A DNA stretch of 64,000 nt from Fischerella muscicola SAG 1427-1 = PCC 73103. Lineage in GTDB: Bacteria; Cyanobacteriota; Cyanobacteriia; Cyanobacteriales; Nostocaceae. This document shows, one piece after another, positions 53,393 through 63,322 of this stretch; position 1 is the first letter of the stretch; every line of letters begins with the position of its first letter. The notes beneath the pieces were generated by a model that ran no database searches, was not told the origin of the DNA, and worked only from the letters and a program-made list of their open reading frames with translations. The translations under genes were made by a program, and so were the position numbers. The stretch spans positions 1 through 64,000 of the forward strand of contig NZ_AJLJ01000063.1 of assembly GCF_000317245.1 (NCBI RefSeq), read 5' to 3'.

Positions 53393-55045
53393 ATGACAGT
53401 GAATATAATTATTTTGATAAAAAAGCTAAATAACACAATAAAATTGCTAGCAGTAGCAATTTTAATTTTGATAGTTACTCTATTGATTTTTCCAGATCCT
53501 AACCAAGCCGTTGACATAAATATACCTAAACACCATCGTAAAAATCCCATTGTCGTTGAAAATTTAAAAACAGGTACAACCCATTGGCAGCTCACAAATC
53601 CTGCTACTAAGCGAGAAATAGAAGGTTATGCTTCGCTTACAAGTGTAAATCGTGGTGAAGAAATTAAGTTTTTTGTTAATACTAAAGATCCAAATTATAC
53701 AATTGAAATTTTTCGTATGGGTTGGTATGGAAACACAGGAGGACGACAAATCACCCCTATTATTAAGCGCAAAGGAGTCAAACAGCCACCACCAATAGTA
53801 GATCAGACAACTGGTTTAATTGAATGTGATTGGACAGATCCCTACGTATTAAAAATTCCCGATAATCCAGATAATCCTACTTTGTGGACAAGTGGTATTT
53901 ATTTAGCAAAACTAACTGCTAGTATTAGCGGTAAACAAAGCTACATTATTTTTGTTGTCCGTGATGACAGTCGCCCTTCTGATATCCTGTTTCAATCGAG
54001 CGTGACAACATATCAGGCGTATAACAACTGGGGCGGAATGTCCTTATATCGATGGAACAGTCGTGGTAAACAAGCATATAAAGTTTCTTTTAATCGTCCC
54101 TATGCTGCTAGTCCTAACCGTGCAGCTGCTTATGGAGTGGGAGCAGGAGAATTTTTAACTAACTTTCAACCCAAAAGAAGAACTTCTAGCGCTGGCTGGG
54201 AATACAATATGGTGCGCTGGTTAGAACGTCAAGGCTACGATGTCACCTATTCTACTGATATTGATACTCATGAAAATCATTTAGATCCCTACAGTGGCAA
54301 GCCAATGCTACTATTGCACAAAGCATTTCTATCTGTAGGTCATGATGAATATTGGTCATGGCAGATGCGGCAAAATGTAGAAGCAGCTAGAGATGCTGGT
54401 GTGAGTTTAGGCTTTTTTTCCTCCAATAGTTGTTATTGGCAAATTCGCTTAGAACCCAGCCAAACAACAGGAATAATTAACCGTACCATTGTTACTTATA
54501 AAGAAAATGTTGCTTTAGATCCCTATGCTAGAGATAAAGATCCGAATAATGATTATTTAGTAACTACTGTTTGGCGCAAAAAGCCTGTAAATCTCCCAGA
54601 AGATGCTCTGATTGGAGTCATGTACCAAACATTTCAAGTTAATGCGGATATAGTTATTAATCACACAGCACCAAGTTGGTTACTTACCGATACGCAATTA
54701 ATGCAAAATCACAACCAAGCATCTGTTAGTAAGAATCTTCAATCATCTAACAAACAAATCCGCTTAGAAGGACTTTTGGGTTATGAAGTCGATCGCATGT
54801 TTGGTAATGCTCCATATAACACGATTCGCGTTGCTCATTCACCCTATCGTTATGGGCGTAGTTTTCGATATGCAGATATGACAGTCTATACCACAGATTC
54901 TGGTGCCACGGTGTTTGCAACCGGATCTATGCAGTGGAGTTGGGGACTTGATGATTACAATGTTCCCCAATTGCGCCCTTCAGTTTTAAACGCTGATGCT
55001 CAAATCATGACGCGCAACGTTTTAGCTCAGATGTTAAAGCAGTAA
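53393..55045 (+). CDS. Exported or membrane-anchored DUF6605 / DMF-ase beta-like protein
   Basis: A 550-residue protein with one N-terminal hydrophobic segment (residues ~18-34, LLAVAILILIVTLLIF), probably a signal anchor. The following ~120 residues form a beta-sandwich-like domain (IEIFRMGWYGNTGGRQITPI). From ~210 on it matches the N,N-dimethylformamidase beta-subunit-like fold: SSVTTYQAYNNWGGMSLY, SVGHDEYWSWQMRQNVEAAR, GFFSSNSCYWQIRLEP, and TGSMQWSWGLD near the end. His-Asp-Glu in SVGHDEYW and the FFSSNS motif are conserved. Proteins of this kind have no firm substrate. It stands alone with the ATG at 53393. Confidence 0.8.
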   Translation: MTVNIIILIKKLNNTIKLLAVAILILIVTLLIFPDPNQAVDINIPKHHRKNPIVVENLKTGTTHWQLTNPATKREIEGYASLTSVNRGEEIKFFVNTKDPNYTIEIFRMGWYGNTGGRQITPIIKRKGVKQPPPIVDQTTGLIECDWTDPYVLKIPDNPDNPTLWTSGIYLAKLTASISGKQSYIIFVVRDDSRPSDILFQSSVTTYQAYNNWGGMSLYRWNSRGKQAYKVSFNRPYAASPNRAAAYGVGAGEFLTNFQPKRRTSSAGWEYNMVRWLERQGYDVTYSTDIDTHENHLDPYSGKPMLLLHKAFLSVGHDEYWSWQMRQNVEAARDAGVSLGFFSSNSCYWQIRLEPSQTTGIINRTIVTYKENVALDPYARDKDPNNDYLVTTVWRKKPVNLPEDALIGVMYQTFQVNADIVINHTAPSWLLTDTQLMQNHNQASVSKNLQSSNKQIRLEGLLGYEVDRMFGNAPYNTIRVAHSPYRYGRSFRYADMTVYTTDSGATVFATGSMQWSWGLDDYNVPQLRPSVLNADAQIMTRNVLAQMLKQ

Positions 55046-55098
55046 ACAGTTATCAAAGTTATAAAAGCAATAACTGATAACTGATAACTGATAACTAT

Positions 55099-55356
55099 TT
55101 AAAGTTGTGAGTCACTGTCAGGAGCGACAATTTCACCTTCACCTAAATTCAATACTAAGTCTTGATCAACAATCAGATCAGTTAGTTCCTTAGCTTGCAA
55201 ATTCATTTCTTCACAAGCTTTTCTTAATTCCTGTGCAAAGGTATTCAAATCACTACCATAACCACACTGATAAGCGGCGGTTTCAATTCCCTGCTTGGCA
55301 TTTGCTCTTGCACAATCTACTAAATCAGTACCATGTAAACGTGTTTTAGATGACAT
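55099..55356 (-). CDS. Small cyanobacterial protein of unknown function
   Basis: From the ATG at 55356 (MSSKTRLHGTDLVDCARANA) the product is 85 residues; a TTG at 55380 would add eight. It is helical with two cysteines in DCARANAKQG and AYQCGYGSD, another in KACEEM, and an acidic tail (LNLGEGEIVAPDSDSQL). No signal peptide or TM. I do not know the function. It converges with the DUF6605-like gene, 53 bases apart. Confidence 0.68.
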   Translation of the reverse strand: MSSKTRLHGTDLVDCARANAKQGIETAAYQCGYGSDLNTFAQELRKACEEMNLQAKELTDLIVDQDLVLNLGEGEIVAPDSDSQL

Positions 55357-55519
55357 ATAAGCAGCTTTTGTTGATTTCAATTTGTTTGCTATATTATCAA
55401 TCTCTCAAAGCTAACTCATCTCTCAAATGAAAGGTAAAAGTAGTTTTGTAGTAAGGACTTTAGTCCTTTATGAGCGCTTAAGCGCTCACTACGAACTCCC
55501 TTAGCCTGTCAAAATCTTT

Positions 55520-55640
55520 ATGGCAAACTACTACTCAACCACATCAGTTTTGACAGGTTGCGAGGGGTTAGATCCCCGACTTTTTAAAAAAGTCGGGGAT
55601 CTGGCCAACCTATCAAAATCAATGTGGTGAACTACTACTA
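55520..55640. mobile_element. MITE-like nested palindrome containing AGATCCCCGACTT copy 6
   Basis: The core palindrome at 55570-55602 is enclosed by outer arms: CCACATCAGTTTTGACAGGT on the left, and on the right the complement of CCACATTGATTTTGATAGGT. The outer arms resemble those at 23868-23985. Just beyond it, 55452-55492 holds AGGACTTTAGTCCTT and GAGCGCTTAAGCGCTC, palindromes also found beside the other copy at 24047-24095. Confidence 0.62.
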
Positions 55641-55666
55641 CCGAACGAATAACAACTAACCAGTTT

Positions 55667-56527
55667 TTAACCATTTACAACCGTACCACCGTTAGGATGC
55701 AAAACTTGACCAGTTATATAAGAAGCATCATCTGATGCTAAAAATACATAACTAGGTGCAATTTCTTCAGGTTGTCCTGCTCGTTGCATTGGTACTTGTT
55801 TTCCAAAATTTGCTACTTTCTCTTCTGGGAAGGTAGCTGGTATCAAAGGTGTCCAAATTGGGCCAGGAGCTACAGCATTAACACGAATTCCTTTTTCTAC
55901 TAAATTTTGTGATAGAGAACGAGTAAAGGCAACTATTGCACCTTTTGTAGAAGAATAATCAAGTAATTCTTGGCTACCTTTGTAAGCTGTCACAGAAGTG
56001 GTGTTGATGATATTGCTACCTTCTTTAAGATACTTGAGTGCAGCTTTGGTTAAGAAAAACATGGAGAAAATATTTGTGCGGAACGTTCGCTCTAGTTGTT
56101 CTTGACTAATATCTTCTATACTTTTTTGAGGATGTTGTTCCGCAGCATTATTCACAAGAATATCGAGTTTACCAAATTCATCTATCGTTTGTTGGATAGC
56201 CTGCTGACAAAAATTTTCATCTCCAACATCGCCAGAGATAGTAAATGCTTTTCGTCCTTGTGCTTCTACCAAATGTTTAGTTTCTTTAGCATCATCATGT
56301 TCATTGAGATAAACGATCGCCACGTCTGCACCTTCTTTTGCAAAGGCGATCGCCACAGCGCGACCAATACCACTATCTCCACCAGTAATCAGCGCTACCT
56401 TATTTTTTAATTTGCCACTCCCCTGATACTGAGAATCATCCGCTTGGGGTTTGGGTGTCATTTCTGACTCAATACCTGGCTGTTGTGCTTGATGCTGTGG
56501 TGGTTGTAATGGTTTTTCTTCTGACAT
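55667..56527 (-). CDS. SDR-family oxidoreductase (YghA/YhdF-like)
   Basis: A 286-residue short-chain dehydrogenase. A Pro/Gln-rich N-terminal tail of ~40 residues precedes the Rossmann fold: glycine motif TGGDSGIGRAVA, NNAAEQ, the catalytic Ser region INTTSVTAYKG, and the YxxxK pair in YSSTKGAIVAF. The tail and the C-terminal YITGQVLHPNGGTVVNG match the general-stress glucose-dehydrogenase-like subgroup. NAD(P)H dependence is certain for the family, the substrate is not. The start ATG at 56527 has AAGGAG upstream. Confidence 0.93.
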   Translation of the reverse strand: MSEEKPLQPPQHQAQQPGIESEMTPKPQADDSQYQGSGKLKNKVALITGGDSGIGRAVAIAFAKEGADVAIVYLNEHDDAKETKHLVEAQGRKAFTISGDVGDENFCQQAIQQTIDEFGKLDILVNNAAEQHPQKSIEDISQEQLERTFRTNIFSMFFLTKAALKYLKEGSNIINTTSVTAYKGSQELLDYSSTKGAIVAFTRSLSQNLVEKGIRVNAVAPGPIWTPLIPATFPEEKVANFGKQVPMQRAGQPEEIAPSYVFLASDDASYITGQVLHPNGGTVVNG

Positions 56528-57234
56528 ATATTTCTCCTTGAATTATTATTAGTTTGTTGTTTGTTAATTGTTACAATCAGCTACTAATTAATTTATGGGC
56601 GGACAGTTGTGAGTCCCCACTCATAGAACCATTCCTTAAAAACTAACCTTGGATCGAATATTCAATCCAAGGTTTAGTTCTGATGACTGCACCCTGTTAC
56701 CATAGGCGAACTTCAAATTTTTTAATCTAAAAAATTGAACTCTTTGCTTACCACTTTTCTCTAGAAAAAAAGTATGTAGATAAAGAGCTTGTCCTCACAC
56801 CACTAGTACGCTCCTTGTTAAATAACCTCACTATAAAAATCTACCTGGATTAAAAATCGCTCCTCTCAGTAATTAAATTAACTGTTAAGTCATGGCAATT
56901 TATCATTCTCAAGATATAAACAAAAATAAAAATATATCAATCTTAAGAAGTAAACCTAGTTAAGAAAAATTATTTCCACTAAGTATTACTTTGGCAATAA
57001 AATTAACTCTTGTTTTTTAGCCGTATTTAATGGATGATTTACTATATATTGATCCCGATTCTCAACAACCACTTTTTTACTGATTTTTTTTATGCAACCT
57101 CGTAAAAATTCAGCAATAAACCAATTAATTTCTAAGAAGTGTTGCATACAATCGGCATTAGTTTATTACTTAGGATATATGTGAAATTAGGAAATCTTGC
57201 TGAGGGAGCAAAGTAGGAGCACAGGGGTAAAATT
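56528..57234. other. 707-base intergenic region between divergent genes, with one strong hairpin
   Basis: No supported coding frame. A 14-bp stem at 56641-56654 and 56665-56679 (AACTAACCTTGGAT with ATCCAAGGTTTAGTT, one bulge) encloses a ten-base loop and is not followed by a T tract. The rest is AT-rich. Promoters for the SDR and the ligase gene must lie here; the ligase has GGAGCACAGGGG before its ATG. Confidence 0.55.
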
Positions 57235-58842
57235 ATGCAAACATTAAACTTATCTGATGTAGAGCAAGCTGACCCATTCAAATTTCTTCAGTTAACTTTG
57301 CGCGATCGCTGGCAAAGTATTGAAGGCCCTACCGAAAGTAGTGATGTAGATATATTAGTGATTCCCTCTCTTAGTATTGATCAGCGAGAACTCAAAAAAG
57401 TCGAAGGTTACGAACACTATGAAGAGCGATTATTATTCTCACTGATTCGTTTGTGGAATCCGCGCAATAGATTAATTTATGTCACATCTGTGCCGTTACA
57501 TCCTAGTATTATCGACTATTATTTACAACTGTTACCAGGCATACCCTTTTCCCATGCTCGCAATCGTTTGCTATTACTTTCCACCTATGATTCTTCCTTA
57601 AAACCCCTCAGTCAAAAAATTTTAGAACGTCCCCGTTTGCTGCATCGCATTCGTCAGGCGTTAAGGCTAGACAAATCATTCATGATCTGCTACAACTCAA
57701 CACCATTAGAAGCAGAATTATCTGTCAAATTAAATGTGCCATTATATGCTGCGGCACCACAATTGCAAATTTGGGGAACAAAAAGTGGTAGCCGTCAAAT
57801 ATTTGCAGAAACGGTCGTGCCATATCCAGATGGTAGTGAATTAGTTCATAGTATTGCTGATTTGGAAGAAGCTGCTGTGCAATTATGGGAACGCCAGCCA
57901 ACATTAAAAAGAATGGTTGTCAAGCTCAACGAAGGCTTTTCAGGAGAAGGAAATGCGCTATTAGACTTAAGACCAGTGGCAAATATCGCGCCTCCGAATG
58001 GTTCTCATGCTGAACGTTTAGCAGCAATTAGCGATCGCTTGCCAAAAATGGGTTTTCAAACTAGCCAAGAGACATGGGAAAACTTTTCAGGACGCATTAG
58101 TGAGTTAGGCGCAATTGTAGAAGCATTTGTGGAGGGTGAAGTCAAGCGATCGCCCAGTGTCCAAGGACGAATTACACCTCTAGGCGAAGTGGAAATCCTT
58201 TCTACCCATGACCAAATTCTTGGCGGCCCGGATGGACAGGTTTATCTTGGTTGTCGATTTCCTGCGGATGAAGCCTATCGTGTCCAATTGCAATTATTAG
58301 GCACAAAAATTGGCATGAAATTGGCAGAAAAAGGCGCACTCGAACGATTTGGAGTCGATTTTATCGCTGTTGAGCAAGACAATGGACAATGGGATCTCCA
58401 AGCAATAGAAATTAACCTGCGTAAAGGCGGAACCACTCATCCCTTTATGACCTTAAAATTATTAACCAACGGACGTTACGACTTTTCTACAGGCTTGTTT
58501 TACTCCCAGCAAGGACGTCCCAAATACTACATCGCCACCGACAACCTGCAAAAAGATCGTTATCGAGGACTCTTACCCAACGACTTAATGGACATCATCG
58601 CCCATCACAGGCTGCACTTTGACACCGGCACAGAAACAGGTACAGTTTTTCATTTGATGGGTTGCCTGTCCCAGTTTGGTAAGCTAGGCTTAACCAGCAT
58701 CGGCGATTCTCCTCAACAAGCAGACGAAATATATAATAAAGTCGTTAAAGTCTTAGATGAAGAAACTTATAGCAACAATCAAGACTATTCCTCCGTCTTA
58801 GAACATACTTTTCCCATGGCTTGGGATGGGTTTAGTTGTTAG
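57235..58842 (+). CDS. ATP-grasp protein, peptide ligase PGM1-related
   Basis: A 535-residue protein. The N-terminal half (~1-170) has an LVIPSLSIDQRELKKVEGYE segment and FSLIRLWNPRNRLIYVTS, typical of this cyanobacterial/actinobacterial group. The C-terminal half is an ATP-grasp domain: VVKLNEGFSGEGNALLD (nucleotide lid), AIVEAFVEGEVKRSPSVQG, and the metal-binding EINLRKGGTTHPFM. Named after PGM1, which joins peptides in pheganomycin synthesis. It should form amide bonds at ATP cost; its substrates here are unknown. The next gene, a Ser/Thr kinase, follows 250 bases later beyond a repeat. Confidence 0.85.
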   Translation: MQTLNLSDVEQADPFKFLQLTLRDRWQSIEGPTESSDVDILVIPSLSIDQRELKKVEGYEHYEERLLFSLIRLWNPRNRLIYVTSVPLHPSIIDYYLQLLPGIPFSHARNRLLLLSTYDSSLKPLSQKILERPRLLHRIRQALRLDKSFMICYNSTPLEAELSVKLNVPLYAAAPQLQIWGTKSGSRQIFAETVVPYPDGSELVHSIADLEEAAVQLWERQPTLKRMVVKLNEGFSGEGNALLDLRPVANIAPPNGSHAERLAAISDRLPKMGFQTSQETWENFSGRISELGAIVEAFVEGEVKRSPSVQGRITPLGEVEILSTHDQILGGPDGQVYLGCRFPADEAYRVQLQLLGTKIGMKLAEKGALERFGVDFIAVEQDNGQWDLQAIEINLRKGGTTHPFMTLKLLTNGRYDFSTGLFYSQQGRPKYYIATDNLQKDRYRGLLPNDLMDIIAHHRLHFDTGTETGTVFHLMGCLSQFGKLGLTSIGDSPQQADEIYNKVVKVLDEETYSNNQDYSSVLEHTFPMAWDGFSC

Positions 58843-58851
58843 GGAAAGGGG

Positions 58852-59050
58852 ATTGGGGATCAGGGATCGGGGATCGGGGATCGGGGATCGGTTATTCTCC
58901 CTTCCCTTGTCCCCCACACACCCCACACACCCCACACACCCCACACACCCCACACACCCCACACACCCCACACACCCCACACACCCCACACACCCCACAC
59001 TCCCCTTTCCCCTTTCCCCGATCCCCGTTACCCCTATCCCCAATCCCCGG
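58852..59050. repeat. Microsatellite block: (GGGGATCG)n and (ACACCCCAC)n
   Basis: First GGGGATCAGGGATCGGGGAT-like octamers at ~58854-58890, then about nine copies of the nonamer ACACCCCAC at 58914-58999, then CCCTTTCCCC/CCCCTATCCCC segments. The long C-rich strand contains no stop codons in some frames, but these frames are low-complexity and unsupported. Confidence 0.92.
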
Positions 59051-59092
59051 TCAGGTGATTATAATCAACTCAGCCATTGTCTTTGAGCGGTT

Positions 59093-60889
59093 GTGTTCAA
59101 CACTACTGAAATTCACTGCATCAATCCAGACTGTCAGCGTCCCTATCCTCAGCGTTGGGGGAACAAATTCTGCCATTGCTGTGGTGCGCCTCTACAGCTG
59201 ATAGATCGCTATGTCCCTTTGAGACGCTTGGGATCGGGAGGTTTTGCCCAAATTTACACAGTTTGGGATCAAAAAACTCAAACCCAAAGGGTGCTAAAGG
59301 TGTTGGTAGAAGATTCACCAAAAGCACGAGAGTTGTTTGCTCAAGAAGCATCTGTTTTGAGTAGTTTGCGACATCCTGGTGTTCCCAAAGTCGAGTCAGA
59401 TGGTTATTTTCAACGCATTTGGGTTCATGGAAAGGGACAGCAGACTCTACCTTGTTTGGTAATGGAAAAAATTAATGGTCAAACTTTGGAGGAAGTATTA
59501 TACAAGCAGTATCCTCAAGGATGTCCACAAGATTTGGTGTTGGCTTGGTTAAGCCAAGCTGTGGAAATTTTACGGCATTTGCACCAACGCAATATTATTC
59601 ATCGTGATATCAAGCCTTCTAATTTGATGCTGCGTACTCTGTCTAAATCCCCCCTTGATCAGAGAAAAGCCAAAGAAGCAAATCCGCTGGTACTGATTGA
59701 TTTTGGTGGCGCAAAACAATTTGCTGCCACAAATGTTATTTCTCAACCACGATCTACAAAGTTGTTTTCTTCTGGTTACAGTCCACCAGAACAAGTGATG
59801 GGAGGTCATGTTGAACCCAGCGCTGATTTTTATGCTTTGGGTAGGACAACGGTTGAGTTGCTGACGGGTAAGCATCCAGTGGACTTAGAAGATCCCTTGA
59901 CGGGAGAGTTGCACTGGCGTTCACAATGTCGTGTTCACCCGCAGTTAGCAGATTTGCTCGATGAAATGATGCAAGAAGAAGCGCGATCGCGTCCGGAAAA
60001 CACAGCTGTCATCCAAAGACGTTTGGCACAGATTGATCAATCACTACCAAATCCTGTAGGGACGAACAAGACAAGCAAAACAAATAGTCGCAACATTACT
60101 TTAGTTCTCACTAACACTCGATTATCTCCAATTCTCAGATATTTCTCTGATTTAAGAAAACAAATTCAAAACTCTGTTGTTAATTTTGCCCAAGCCATTG
60201 GTCAAATAATTCTTTTTGTATTTGGTGCGATCGCTAAAGTTATTCGCGCCTGTTTGGATACTGTTTGGACAATGATTCTCACCAGTGTTGGCGCTGCTGG
60301 GGGTACTTTTTTTGGTTATGTTTTAGCCAATTACACAGAATGGGGAAAACAAGTTGGCGAATCCTTATCTAATCAATTATCTCTGTTGTTAGGGAACAAT
60401 CAGTCTGTGTTGGGATCAGAGATTCTTCTTTTTGCCGGCGCTGGGTTAGGTACTGCGTGGGGAATAGTCACAGCCGGAGGTTATGGACAGCGACGACGGT
60501 TTTTAGCTGCATCGTTGATGGGAATTTTTGGCTATGGATTTGGCTGGTTCATTCTGCAATTAATCACACCAAAAGAAGATGGTGAAGGATTGATAGCCTT
60601 GATTTTAGCCGCAGTTTCACTGCTAACCTTGGGCTTAGGTCTGCGTAGCCATCATATAGTTCATGCTATAGTTACTGCTTTTGGTACAGCACTACCGTTT
60701 GCATTTTTGCTTTATGTTGGTCTACCACTGACCATATTCGATGACTTTTTTAGCCCTACCAATAACTGGCACGAATTATTGTGGAAAATAGGTTTTTTTG
60801 GTTTGGTAGGTGTTGTAATTAGTTTTTGGTTGGGAGTGAGTCATTACCTAGTTGTGCCTGGATTGCGCTTATTAGGATGGCGTGATTGA
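59093..60889 (+). CDS. Ser/Thr protein kinase with N-terminal zinc ribbon and C-terminal membrane segments
   Basis: A 598-residue kinase. Residues ~8-31 have four cysteines in two CxxC-like pairs (CINPDC and FCHCC), a zinc ribbon common in cyanobacterial STPKs. Kinase motifs follow: GSGGFAQIYTVWD, the Lys in RVLKVLVED, IIHRDIKPSNLM, LIDFGGAKQ, SSGYSPPEQ and SADFYALGRT. It is a full active kinase. The C-terminal ~230 residues hold several hydrophobic segments (IILFVFGAIAKVIRACL, WFILQLITP, LPFAFLLYVGLPLTIF), so it is membrane-bound. The start is a GTG at 59093. Signal unknown. Confidence 0.9.
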   Translation: MFNTTEIHCINPDCQRPYPQRWGNKFCHCCGAPLQLIDRYVPLRRLGSGGFAQIYTVWDQKTQTQRVLKVLVEDSPKARELFAQEASVLSSLRHPGVPKVESDGYFQRIWVHGKGQQTLPCLVMEKINGQTLEEVLYKQYPQGCPQDLVLAWLSQAVEILRHLHQRNIIHRDIKPSNLMLRTLSKSPLDQRKAKEANPLVLIDFGGAKQFAATNVISQPRSTKLFSSGYSPPEQVMGGHVEPSADFYALGRTTVELLTGKHPVDLEDPLTGELHWRSQCRVHPQLADLLDEMMQEEARSRPENTAVIQRRLAQIDQSLPNPVGTNKTSKTNSRNITLVLTNTRLSPILRYFSDLRKQIQNSVVNFAQAIGQIILFVFGAIAKVIRACLDTVWTMILTSVGAAGGTFFGYVLANYTEWGKQVGESLSNQLSLLLGNNQSVLGSEILLFAGAGLGTAWGIVTAGGYGQRRRFLAASLMGIFGYGFGWFILQLITPKEDGEGLIALILAAVSLLTLGLGLRSHHIVHAIVTAFGTALPFAFLLYVGLPLTIFDDFFSPTNNWHELLWKIGFFGLVGVVISFWLGVSHYLVVPGLRLLGWRD

Positions 60890-61281
60890 AAAGGAGATCG
60901 GGCATTGGGCTAAACAAGTCAAAAGTTCTTAATTTTGACTTTTGACTTTTGACTTTTGAATTGATAAGTCCCCCTTCTCTTGTTCCCTATGCCCAATATC
61001 AGCAAAATATAATACTCAAAAATAAGAATTCCCCCTTGCCTTTTAGTTATTTTGGCTTGGGGGAATGCAATATTTCGTTGGCTATAGAGTTTCAGTATAA
61101 TGTTTGATGCTTTTTATTTTATAAACTTTAGTTTGGTTTTGACTAGTAAAATCACCAGGTTTTACAGTAGTTTTACAGTTTCTTGATGTCTGCTTTATAC
61201 CGACAATTTTTGTATCAATCCTATTATGATAGCAGTACATCACCTAAGTGAATTCTCAACTTTGAAATTACTGTAAAAAAC
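60890..61281. other. 392-base intergenic region with heptamer repeats and a hairpin
   Basis: TTTTGAC heptamers lie at ~60930-60958. A hairpin with stem ATTCCCCC/GGGGGAAT (61028-61035 with 61059-61066) and an inner GCC/GGC pair follows; it lacks a T tract but may end the kinase transcript. No gene. Confidence 0.55.
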
Positions 61282-61845
61282 ATGAAATTCCAGATGATCG
61301 CCACAGCTGCCTTGTTAGCCTGTATTGGAGTTACAGAGCAGGCTTTTGCTTTTAACCAACTAGATTTAGACCAGCTAAAAGCATCAGGTTCTTGTCCTCG
61401 GTGCGATTTAAGTGGTGCTGATTTAAGTAAAGCTAACTTAACTGGAGCAAATTTACGCGAAGCTAATCTCAAAGCAGCTATTTTAACTGGTGCTAATCTT
61501 ACCAATGCCGATCTGACAAGTGCAAATCTAGAAAGCGCTACATTAACTGGAGCTAATCTCACAGCTGCTTCTTTTACAGGTACATATCTTAAAGGAGCAT
61601 CCCTAGACAATACTAATCTGAGTTTTACTGGTTTTATTGGTGCCAATCTCGAAGGTGCTAACCTGAAGGGGGCTAGAGAACAATTTACTAATTATCGAGG
61701 CGCAAATTTCCGAGTCACCACTCTATCCAATGGTGTCATCACTTCTAATAAGCCTTATTGGTGGTCTTTACAGCGTTTTTCTCCAAGGCAGTGTAACAAA
61801 TTTACCGAAAATAACATGAATGGCTCAACCTGTTCTACAGATTGA
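61282..61845 (+). CDS. Secreted pentapeptide-repeat protein
   Basis: A 187-residue protein with an N-terminal signal peptide (MIATAALLACIGVTEQAFAF, cleavage near residue 22-24). A short region with the pair SCPRC comes next, then about fourteen pentapeptide repeats of the A(D/N)LXX type (for example ADLSKANLTGANLREANL) forming a right-handed quadrilateral beta-helix. The C-terminal 40 residues are not repetitive and contain two cysteines. Such proteins are common in cyanobacteria, including in lumen and periplasm; function mostly unknown. The SCPRC motif could form a disulfide. Confidence 0.88.
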   Translation: MKFQMIATAALLACIGVTEQAFAFNQLDLDQLKASGSCPRCDLSGADLSKANLTGANLREANLKAAILTGANLTNADLTSANLESATLTGANLTAASFTGTYLKGASLDNTNLSFTGFIGANLEGANLKGAREQFTNYRGANFRVTTLSNGVITSNKPYWWSLQRFSPRQCNKFTENNMNGSTCSTD

Positions 61846-62137
61846 CAAGTAAACACAAAAATCTCAAAATCTCTCTCCGACTAAATTTAAGTGGTTGGAA
61901 TGTTGGTTTCCACTTATTTCCATCCACTTATTAATATTTTTGTATAAAAAGTTAGCAAGAGCTATAAACAGAAAACAAGCTAAATTACTCTTGACTGCGG
62001 AACACTTTAAATGTAAAAGTATTTTGTCAATTATTTTACATTAACTTTACTCAGTAACACTCGTTGTTGTGAATAAAAGTTATTTGTAGATTAACACTTC
62101 TTTATCATTAAATTAAAGACTTTAAAATCATAGAAAA

Positions 62138-63322
62138 ATGCTTAGTCGTATTAAAGATTTAGCAACAACGATCGCTCCACGTCTAATAGAAATTCGTCGC
62201 CATATCCATTCTCACCCAGAACTTAGCGGTCAAGAGTATCAAACAGCCGCCTTTGTGGCTGGAGTTTTATCTTCCAGTGGACTACATGTACAAGAAGGAG
62301 TAGGTAAAACAGGTGTGATCGCAGAATTGCAAGGTACTGGTGAGGATAAACGAATTTTGGCAATTCGTACTGATATGGATGCTTTACCCATACAGGAACG
62401 TGCCGATGTAGAATTCACTTCTCGTACAGAAGGTGTGATGCACGCTTGTGGTCATGATGTTCACGCCACAGTCGGTTTGGGAACTGCGATGATTTTGTCT
62501 CAGATTTGCGAAGAGATTCCTGGGAAAGTACGATTTTTATTTCAGCCAGCCGAAGAAATTGCTCAAGGAGCAAGCTGGATGGTATCAGATGGAGCAATGG
62601 ATCAAGTTAGTGGTGTTTTGGGTGTTCATGTTTTCCCTTCAATCCCCGCAGGTTCAATAGGTGTACGTTATGGCGCCTTGACAGCGGCGGCGGATGATCT
62701 AGAGATTATTATTATGGGCGAATCAGGACATGGTGCTCGTCCCCACGAAGCAATCGATGCTATTTGGATTGCTTCCCAAGTTATTACTACACTACAGCAA
62801 GCAATTAGCCGCACACAGAATCCTTTGCGTCCAGTAGTGTTAAGCATAGGCAAAATTAACGGTGGTAGAGCGCCGAATGTGATTGCTGACAAAGTTCAGT
62901 TATTGGGAACAGTACGATCGCTTCATCCCGAAACCCGTGCTAATTTACCCAACTGGATTGAAAAATTAGTTGCTAGTGTCTGCAATTCCTATGGTGCGAA
63001 ATATGAAGTTAACTATCGTCAGGGAGTTCCTAGTGTGCAGAATGATTACTTCCTGACACAGTTATTACAATCATCCGCAGAAGAAGCCTGGGGAAGCGAT
63101 CGCGTCCAAGTTTTACCTGAACCTTCCCTTGGTGCAGAAGATTTTTCTATATATTTAGAACACTCTCCAGGTAGTATGTTTCGTTTAGGTGTGGGTTTCC
63201 CAGAGCGGCTCATCAATTATCCACTCCACCATCCCCTATTTGAAATTGATGAATCAGCGATTGTCACTGGAGTTGTAACGATGGCATATACTGCTTATCG
63301 ATATTGGCAACAGCTAACTTAA
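62138..63322 (+). CDS. M20-family metallopeptidase / N-acyl amino-acid amidohydrolase
   Basis: A 394-residue amidohydrolase of the HipO/IAA-amino-acid hydrolase group. Metal and catalytic residues are seen in RTDMDALPIQE, HACGHDVHA, the Glu pair of FQPAEEIAQGA, SLGAEDFS and the final His in LHHPLFEID. The lid/dimerisation domain is at ~180-295. It hydrolyses N-acyl amino acids or dipeptides; the natural substrate is uncertain. No signal peptide. It starts at an ATG at 62138. Confidence 0.95.
   Translation: MLSRIKDLATTIAPRLIEIRRHIHSHPELSGQEYQTAAFVAGVLSSSGLHVQEGVGKTGVIAELQGTGEDKRILAIRTDMDALPIQERADVEFTSRTEGVMHACGHDVHATVGLGTAMILSQICEEIPGKVRFLFQPAEEIAQGASWMVSDGAMDQVSGVLGVHVFPSIPAGSIGVRYGALTAAADDLEIIIMGESGHGARPHEAIDAIWIASQVITTLQQAISRTQNPLRPVVLSIGKINGGRAPNVIADKVQLLGTVRSLHPETRANLPNWIEKLVASVCNSYGAKYEVNYRQGVPSVQNDYFLTQLLQSSAEEAWGSDRVQVLPEPSLGAEDFSIYLEHSPGSMFRLGVGFPERLINYPLHHPLFEIDESAIVTGVVTMAYTAYRYWQQLT

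Noticed and set aside
58826..59201. Long Thr-His-Pro (plus strand) and Gly-Cys-Val (minus strand) frames
   Set aside because: Products of the ACACCCCAC microsatellite; open on both strands; no other support.
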